From Actinomycetota bacterium (GTDB lineage: Bacteria > Actinomycetota > Acidimicrobiia > Acidimicrobiales > Ilumatobacteraceae): DNA of 36,927 bases. The position numbers and the translations under genes are program-made. The number at the start of each line of letters is the position of its first letter. Within the stretch, counting starts at the first letter, position 1. The DNA is taken from positions 1 to 36,927 of the forward strand of contig CANGIP010000019.1 of NCBI GenBank assembly GCA_947454105.1, in the 5' to 3' direction. Shown here piece by piece: positions 32,164 through 36,927 of this stretch. The notes beneath the pieces are model-generated. The model saw nothing but the letters and a program-made list of their open reading frames with translations, did not search any database and had not been told where the DNA came from.

Positions 32164-33036
32164 ATGACGAGTGAACCAACCGCGAACCAACCGAGCGATA
32201 TTCGCGGAACCACACCCGAGCAGTATTGGAAAGCCTTCGAAGAGAAGTGGACCTCATTGCTGACCTATCGCTACCTTGGTCGTGAATGGGGTTCACTCGA
32301 TAACAATGTCGCCGACGGGCACTTCATGAAGTTGCGTCATGATATGCGCAATTCCACGGGTGGCATCATGGCCGCTCCCTTATGTATCGCATCTCCCGAG
32401 TGCGGTGGCTTCAATGACAACGTCGTTGTTCCCAATCCGTTGATCGCCTCAATGCAGATTCTCGACCCAGCTCGCGACGTGAAGAAGCTGATGATTCTGC
32501 CGGACAATGTGCACACTGGTCGGCGACTCGGGTTCAGTCGTGCACTCATCGTTGATGCCGACCACCCCGATCGAGTCATCGCAATTTCGACCGGAGTTGG
32601 GCTGTCGCTCGGAGATGTTCCAGAGGGATATCAAAAGATTGATAATCCCCCGCTCAACGTTGTCGATTCTCCTGACTTGCCGCCCTTACATGAAGTGTTT
32701 GGCGCTCAACGCATATCGCCCGGCGTGTGGCAATTGCCGCTGCTCACTGACGAAATGGCATCGCCTGATGCAGCACTTCATATCGGACCTCAACATATTG
32801 TGCTTGAAACAGCATCAACCGAAATCGCACAGGCGCTCAGTTCATCACCGTTACAGATCAGTGATTGGTACGTCATGTTTGTGAACCGCGGAAAAATTGG
32901 ACCGTTCATCACGCATGGCGAAGCATTTGTTGGAACCGATGGAAAAATCGGCACACGAATGAATTTGATTGACGAAGGTGACAATCAGCGCGTCGTCAGC
33001 ACCTGCGCCGCAACTTTTTCTCCAGCCCACTCGTGA
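32164..33036 (+). CDS. Probable hotdog-fold thioesterase-like protein
   Basis: The 290-residue protein is not firmly recognised. Two halves look related to hotdog domains: about residues 30-160 (DGHFMKLRHDMRNSTGGIMA then APLCIASPE) and about 175-285 (WYVMFVNRGKIGPFITHGEA then FVGTDGKIGTRMNLIDEG). Cytoplasmic, with no signal peptide. It is divergent from the isochorismatase-fold gene (31 bases) and convergent with the amidohydrolase gene across a perfect palindrome. An acyl-CoA thioesterase or dehydratase-like role in lipid or aromatic catabolism is possible (inference). Confidence 0.55.
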   Translation: MTSEPTANQPSDIRGTTPEQYWKAFEEKWTSLLTYRYLGREWGSLDNNVADGHFMKLRHDMRNSTGGIMAAPLCIASPECGGFNDNVVVPNPLIASMQILDPARDVKKLMILPDNVHTGRRLGFSRALIVDADHPDRVIAISTGVGLSLGDVPEGYQKIDNPPLNVVDSPDLPPLHEVFGAQRISPGVWQLPLLTDEMASPDAALHIGPQHIVLETASTEIAQALSSSPLQISDWYVMFVNRGKIGPFITHGEAFVGTDGKIGTRMNLIDEGDNQRVVSTCAATFSPAHS

Positions 33037-33083
33037 TTCTGGTGTCGTTTTAGTTGGTATAACCAACTAAAACGACACCAGAA
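33037..33083. terminator. 22-bp perfect inverted repeat between convergent genes
   Basis: Arms at 33037-33058 and 33062-33083 are perfect reverse complements, separated by ATA. The left arm begins directly after the TGA stop of the gene ending at 33036, and the right arm is eight bases from the convergent stop at 33092. The position fits a bidirectional terminator. There is no clear T-run after either arm, so it may act by the stem alone or be a protein-binding site. Confidence 0.7.
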
Positions 33084-33091
33084 GCACAGGA

Positions 33092-34300
33092 TTAGAGGGG
33101 CATACCTGAGATCTTGCGCAGGTTGTCACGCAATGCAAGGCGACGCTCATCAGCGGTCAGTCCTGCAAAGTCGCCAACCCAATCACGGGGTGCAGCAAGT
33201 CCTTCGGGGTGCGGCCAGTCGCTACCCAAAAGGATTCGATCGGCACCAATCAGATCGCGCAAAATTGAAATGTCGTCTTCGTAGAACGGAGCGACCGACA
33301 CGTTTGAGCAGAAGGTCTCTACTGGATCACGCTTGTACAACTGCGGGGTCTTACCGTACGAACGCTTCAAACGTCGCACCAGATCAGGAACCCAACCTGC
33401 TCCAAGTTCAACTGTGGCGATCTGCAATTTCGGGACACGATCAAACAAGCCATGACAAATTAACGAGGCCACCAAGTCGAAGACCGGGCGCTCAATATGC
33501 ACACCCATCACTTCAGTCAACGTTGACATTTTCATGCCGGTGTACTTGAGGCTCTCACCCCAACGTTCGAGATAAATGCCATATCCCGAGTCGGCGCCGT
33601 GGAACGCAATAGCAACTCCAGCATCAGCAGCCATATTCCAGAAACGGTCGTACATCGGATCTGCGAGTGAACGGAAACGATCAGGTGCCTGAACTGGTGC
33701 CGGACGGAAAGTCACGAAACGTGCACCCTTTGAAATCGCTAATTCAAGTTCTGCTTCAGCGCGCACGGGGTCGATCAATGACATTAAGGGACCAGTCAAG
33801 ATTCGATTGTCGCGGTTGTAGCCCCAGTCTTCGTCGAGCCACTGGTTGTAACTATGGAACACTGCGTACAAGGCATCGACATCGTTAGCCAGCATTTCTT
33901 CAAGCCCAAGTCCGAGGCTCGGCAATACCCATGCCAGATCAACGCCTTGCTCGATGAGTTTGGCCACCCGTGCGTCTCGTGAGCGCGCTGCCGGAGGAAT
34001 GGGACCCATTTCAATAATGTCGCGAATTTCTTTGCCGCCGTAGTTCTGCGCACGGAAGTACATCTCGAGCGAGCCTGGGACACCAACGGGATCGTAGGTG
34101 GGGTTCGGAATCAGAGTTAGCAAACGGTCATTGACGAGCAAAGTTTTGCGACCATCTACTTCAACCCAACGCACGGCTGATTTGTGCGCCTTTGGCAAAT
34201 GACGAATGACGGCATCTTCGGCTTCGTAATAGTGCTGGTCAGCATCTGACAGTCCGTACGTCACGTCATCAAGAACTGGCCGAGATTCAAGAAGTGTCAT
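33092..34300 (-). CDS. Amidohydrolase-family protein (amidohydrolase_2, ACMSD-like)
   Basis: The 402-residue protein has the metal-dependent TIM-barrel pattern of the ACMSD/amidohydrolase_2 group: DADQHYYE (D21-x-H23-x2-E26) near the N-terminus, VAIAFHGADSG in the middle, LQIATVELGAGWVPDLVRRL, and ILLGSDWPHPEG near the end, where the GSDWPH Asp is the catalytic-metal ligand. Members include decarboxylases and hydrolases of aromatic and heterocyclic compounds. The ATG has an AAGGGA site five bases upstream. It is divergent from the SnoaL-like gene across a TetR-type palindrome. Substrate unknown. Confidence 0.88.
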   Translation of the reverse strand: MTLLESRPVLDDVTYGLSDADQHYYEAEDAVIRHLPKAHKSAVRWVEVDGRKTLLVNDRLLTLIPNPTYDPVGVPGSLEMYFRAQNYGGKEIRDIIEMGPIPPAARSRDARVAKLIEQGVDLAWVLPSLGLGLEEMLANDVDALYAVFHSYNQWLDEDWGYNRDNRILTGPLMSLIDPVRAEAELELAISKGARFVTFRPAPVQAPDRFRSLADPMYDRFWNMAADAGVAIAFHGADSGYGIYLERWGESLKYTGMKMSTLTEVMGVHIERPVFDLVASLICHGLFDRVPKLQIATVELGAGWVPDLVRRLKRSYGKTPQLYKRDPVETFCSNVSVAPFYEDDISILRDLIGADRILLGSDWPHPEGLAAPRDWVGDFAGLTADERRLALRDNLRKISGMPL

Positions 34301-34330
34301 GTTTTTCCCTTAGGTCAGGCGACAGCAGCA

Positions 34331-34351
34331 AATCTGACGCTCCGTCAGATT
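34331..34351. promoter_or_regulatory. TetR-type operator-like palindrome
   Basis: AATCTGACG-CTC-CGTCAGATT is a perfect 9-bp inverted repeat with a three-base centre. It lies 31 bases upstream of the amidohydrolase start and 108 bases upstream of the divergent SnoaL-like start. The core TGACG-N3-CGTCA is the form of many actinobacterial TetR-family operators. No TetR gene is present in the window, so the regulator would be encoded elsewhere. Confidence 0.65.
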
Positions 34352-34397
34352 GTACGGTATGGAAGGGACTAAAGATAGATCTAGCCCGAGTACGGTG

Positions 34398-34426
34398 ACC
34401 AAGGTCCCAAAAAATGGGACTTTGGT
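34398..34426 (+). other. Hairpin-forming repeat in leader of SnoaL-like gene
   Basis: Arms 34399-34408 (CCAAGGTCCC) and 34416-34425 (GGGACTTTGG) pair with one G-T position around an A-rich seven-base loop, plus one more outer pair. It lies 34 bases before the start codon. It might be a leader hairpin or a second binding site; no known riboswitch was recognised. Confidence 0.45.
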
Positions 34427-34459
34427 TCAGGATCTGAGACGCACGATCAAGGGAGTGTT

Positions 34460-34891
34460 ATGGAGATTTGGCAGGTCATTGCTCGAGAGTCGATTCGAGA
34501 TCTCGTCGCCCGTTACAACGCCAACGGAGATACCGGACGATTCGCCCAGGTCCGTGAACTTTTCAGCGCCGATGCCACGATGGACATTGGAGATGATCAG
34601 GTCTATTCGGGCATCGATCATGTCATGACAATCTTCACTGGCACCAAAGAAACCACGGGAGCCGCCGCTGGGTTCACTCATGTGCGCCACTCAACGACGA
34701 CTCATCAAATTGACTTCGTTGACGACACCCATGCCACCGGGCGTCTGTACTTTTTCGTCGTCACCGATATTGGACTTGATCATTGGGGTCGCTACGTGGA
34801 CACCTACGTATCTTTCGATGGACACTGGAAGTTCGCCTCACGCAAAGTCACCGTTGACGGTTGGGCATCAAACTCCCTATTCCCCCACTGA
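34460..34891 (+). CDS. SnoaL-like (NTF2-fold) protein
   Basis: The 143-residue protein shows the SnoaL_4 pattern: ESIRDLVARYNANGDTGRFA, then VRELFSADATMDIGD, HVRHSTTTHQIDFVDDTHAT and GRYVDTYVSFDGHWKFASRK with VTVDGW. Such cone-shaped NTF2-like proteins are ketosteroid isomerase, dehydratase or ring-hydroxylating-partner types. An AAGGGAG site lies four bases before the ATG. A divergent amidohydrolase under a shared operator-like palindrome suggests a joint catabolic function. The substrate cannot be deduced. Confidence 0.82.
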   Translation: MEIWQVIARESIRDLVARYNANGDTGRFAQVRELFSADATMDIGDDQVYSGIDHVMTIFTGTKETTGAAAGFTHVRHSTTTHQIDFVDDTHATGRLYFFVVTDIGLDHWGRYVDTYVSFDGHWKFASRKVTVDGWASNSLFPH

Positions 34892-34904
34892 CCAGTTCTT
34901 GTCT

Positions 34905-35852
34905 CTAGACCCTTTCGGGGCGGAACGCTGAACGAGGTCGTTGCACGAATTCAAACGGCACTCCATCTGGATCATTCAAAAAGCAAATCCACATATCGGG
35001 CACGGCAGTTCCTTCGAGTTCTACCTGACGAGGTTCGCGTTCAAACTTCCAACCATCGGCCAAGAAACGCTCGTACGACGCAACCGTGTCGTCAACTCCG
35101 ACGGCTGTTCTAAACAATCCGGCGTGATTCGCATCGGCTGGATGTCGACCATGAGATATTGGATGAGTCCATTCGGTGAGCACAATTTCTGCTGCTTCAT
35201 CTGGCAACTTCATTCGATGCACTCGACCGACAGCCGCTGAAGCATCTGTCGCTTTCAATCCAACAAAGTCACCGTTATCGAGCACATGTTCAGCGACGTC
35301 TAAAAATCCCATGCCGTGATACCAAGGCAATGAAGTGTCAATATTGGTGACGGTGACGCGAAGGTGACGCAATCGCGATTCACCGCCAGGGATGTTTTCG
35401 TCTTGCATGAGATCAACTTGCGTACCAAATGGATCTGTCAAGGTCGCCCAATTTTTCACCCAAGGTGACGACGAACGCGACACTAGATGTGAACCAGCCG
35501 CGACCATTCGCACAATCGTCGCCTCAACGTCGGGAACCCCGAATCCCACCGCTTGCATTCCAACACGCGAAGCATCGGAGATGGGAGCCCCGATCATTTT
35601 CGGGCTCACCCATTCTTGTACTTCCAAGGAAGCGCTGGTTCGAGGGCCGCGCTTGTCGTAGACAAAAGCTGCTCCGCTCACAATTTCGCCCTCGATACCT
35701 AGCAGCGACCCATCCGAAGGATGGAGCGGATTTCGCATCACTTCTTTCATGTCAAGAATGTTCACATAAAAATTAACCACCGCATCAGTGTCTTCGCAGC
35801 AGTAACAAATATGCAAAAAACGGCGAGATGGGGCTTCAAAGTCAACAGTCAC
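34905..35852 (-). CDS. Two-domain VOC (glyoxalase/dioxygenase-fold) protein
   Basis: The frame is open up to 36050, but that part overlaps the divergent SDR gene. The family begins near the GTG at 35852 (TVDFEAPSRRFLHICYCCED), giving 315 residues; the start is uncertain because the ribosome site is weak. Two VOC repeats are visible: about 12-150 (FLHICYCCEDTDAVVNFYVN, ending WATLTDPFGTQVDLMQDE) and about 165-305 (LRHLRVTVTNIDTSLPWYHG, ending FLNDPDGVPFEFVQRP). Each has the final strand with the metal-ligand position. It may be an extradiol-type dioxygenase relative or an isomerase/lyase; the reaction is not predictable. Confidence 0.75.
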   Translation of the reverse strand: MTVDFEAPSRRFLHICYCCEDTDAVVNFYVNILDMKEVMRNPLHPSDGSLLGIEGEIVSGAAFVYDKRGPRTSASLEVQEWVSPKMIGAPISDASRVGMQAVGFGVPDVEATIVRMVAAGSHLVSRSSSPWVKNWATLTDPFGTQVDLMQDENIPGGESRLRHLRVTVTNIDTSLPWYHGMGFLDVAEHVLDNGDFVGLKATDASAAVGRVHRMKLPDEAAEIVLTEWTHPISHGRHPADANHAGLFRTAVGVDDTVASYERFLADGWKFEREPRQVELEGTAVPDMWICFLNDPDGVPFEFVQRPRSAFRPERV

Positions 35853-35916
35853 GAATGTGGACAGTACCTCATCAACCCCGATGACCTGACAGTATTGAGA
35901 CGTATCGGGAGGAACA

Positions 35917-36747
35917 ATGCAAGAAAAAATTGATGGTCGTCGACTCGAAGGTAAAACTGCGCTGGTGACCGGTGCTAGTCGCGGGATTGGCGCAGCGATC
36001 GCTCGCCGTCTCGCTGCCGAAGGCGCAACGGTTGCCTGCATGGCCCGCACCCTTGACCCCGACCCACGTTACGAAGGAACGCTACGCGACACAGTCACCC
36101 TGATTACTTCGTCAGGTGGCAAGGCCGCACCGTTCAAGGCCGACCTTTCAAGTTCGGACGATCGTAAAAACCTCATTGATCAAGTACACCAAGAACTCGG
36201 GCCGATTGATATTTTGGTCAATAACGCCGCAGTCACCTTCTTTTTGCCCATTGACTCGTTTCCCGAAAAGCGTTTTAAGTTGATGATGGAAACTCAGGTG
36301 TGGGGCGCGATTGATCTGGCGCAACAAGTTATTCCCGATATGCGCGCTCGAGGTGCTGGATGGATTTTGAATATCTCATCGCGTGCCGCAGTAAAACCAG
36401 TTGGCCCTCCATTTGAAGCCTGGTTTGCCACCGGCAATTCATCTGTGTACGGAATGTGCAAGGCGGCGCTCGAACGTGTTTCGTTAGGAATGGCGGCCGA
36501 ATTACATAGCGACAATATTGCGGTCAATACGTTGGCTCCTTGGGACAACGTGCCAACTCCGGGTGCGGGCAATCATGACCTTCTTGAAGATTTCAAGATT
36601 GAGCCAGAAGAAGTCATTGCCCAAGCTGCACTTGAATTATGCGCTGGCGATCCGCAACGCTTAACTGGTCGCGTCGCCTACAGCCAACCTCTACTTGCTG
36701 AGATGAGCGTTGTTGCCCGCAACCTCAACGGAGGACCACTTTCGTGA
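35917..36747 (+). CDS. Short-chain dehydrogenase/reductase
   Basis: The 276-residue protein has the classical SDR motifs: TGASRGIG at 18-25, a VNNAAV motif, the catalytic serine in ILNISSRAAV, and Y-x3-K in SVYGMCKAALE. Cofactor is NAD(P)H. A strong GGGAGG ribosome site (35907-35912) precedes the ATG by four bases, which fixes the start and argues that the divergent VOC gene begins further downstream on its own strand. Its TGA overlaps the GTG of the next gene, so the two are translationally coupled. Confidence 0.92.
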   Translation: MQEKIDGRRLEGKTALVTGASRGIGAAIARRLAAEGATVACMARTLDPDPRYEGTLRDTVTLITSSGGKAAPFKADLSSSDDRKNLIDQVHQELGPIDILVNNAAVTFFLPIDSFPEKRFKLMMETQVWGAIDLAQQVIPDMRARGAGWILNISSRAAVKPVGPPFEAWFATGNSSVYGMCKAALERVSLGMAAELHSDNIAVNTLAPWDNVPTPGAGNHDLLEDFKIEPEEVIAQAALELCAGDPQRLTGRVAYSQPLLAEMSVVARNLNGGPLS

Positions 36748-36927
36748 GTTCGTTACGCCGCGGAACGTGGACGAACTGGGCTGGCAATCAGTCATCTCGC
36801 CCTCAATGGGTGAATGAACCGGCTGGCGAATCTGATGTCGCTGACATTGTTGCCCGAGCATCCAAATCTAAACGGACTGTCAAAGCGGTCGGCGCTGGCC
36901 ACAGTTTTACCGCGACAGCGTTAACGA
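36744..36927 (+). CDS. FAD-linked aldonolactone oxidase-like protein, 3' end outside window
   Basis: A GTG start overlaps the SDR stop. The 61 visible residues include GTWTNWAGNQSSRPQWVNEP and VKAVGAGHSFTATALT, the VAO-type FAD-binding N-terminus of gulonolactone and arabinono-lactone oxidases; the His in GAGHS is the usual site of covalent FAD linkage. It probably works with the coupled SDR on a sugar-acid, lactone or sterol-like substrate. The rest lies beyond the window. Confidence 0.85.
   Translation, partial: MSSLRRGTWTNWAGNQSSRPQWVNEPAGESDVADIVARASKSKRTVKAVGAGHSFTATALT

Noticed and set aside
35853..36050. N-terminal extension of the VOC protein
   Set aside because: It overlaps the SDR start, which has a strong ribosome site, and the extra 66 residues do not look like the family.

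Overview
The window is a 36.9 kb piece of a chromosome, most likely from an actinobacterium. The pointers are two F420-type luciferase-like oxidoreductases, a Septum_form-type lipoprotein, GTG and TTG starts, and a contractile injection system whose layout resembles actinobacterial ones. Base composition is moderate rather than the high G+C of Streptomyces. This would fit an acidimicrobial (Ilumatobacter-like) lineage, but that placement is inference. No tRNA, rRNA, CRISPR array, transposase, integrase, terminase, capsid or lysis gene was seen.

Bases 1 to about 27,400 hold one same-strand gene series with overlaps or very short gaps: an extracellular-type contractile injection system (eCIS, Afp/PVC/Streptomyces-CIS family). 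In order: sheath (its 5' end lies outside the window), inner tube, tail-assembly protein with an extreme acidic tail, a 58-residue DUF6760-like protein, second tube protein, a 1319-residue cysteine-free disordered Arg/Ser/Thr protein at the Afp6 position, LysM hub protein (Afp7), VgrG-like spike (Afp8), gp25 (Afp9), baseplate J (Afp11), tail protein I, a zinc-ribbon protein with a C-terminal membrane anchor, and a DUF4255/Pvc16-type terminator. Three successively larger proteins follow (701, about 834 and 2991 residues). Each has a beta-sandwich N-terminal region of about 210 residues, one membrane segment, and a long series of Ig-like/carboxypeptidase-regulatory-like repeats. A small lipoprotein closes the series.

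A PAAR-like (DUF4280) tip gene lies just downstream at 28222, divergent from a YbjN-like protein. The usual AAA+ ATPase, a recognisable helical tape measure, a tail fibre and DUF4157 are not in the window; some may lie upstream of base 1.

The working model (inference) is a contractile tail held in the cytoplasm and docked to the membrane through the N-terminal regions of the bitopic proteins, with the repeat stalks projecting outside. The 2991-residue protein is the most unusual item. Its C-terminal part alternates two kinds of two-cysteine module in a higher-order unit of about 500 bp, and a phage-structural-protein-like HGLS module sits in its middle.

Bases 28,624 to 36,927 are ordinary metabolic genes: an AcuI-like reductase, two divergent LLM oxidoreductases, an isochorismatase-fold protein lacking its catalytic residues, a hotdog-like protein, an amidohydrolase divergent from a SnoaL-like protein across a TetR-type palindrome, a two-domain VOC protein, an SDR, and the start of an FAD-linked lactone oxidase. 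A 22-bp perfect inverted repeat separates the convergent genes near 33,060.
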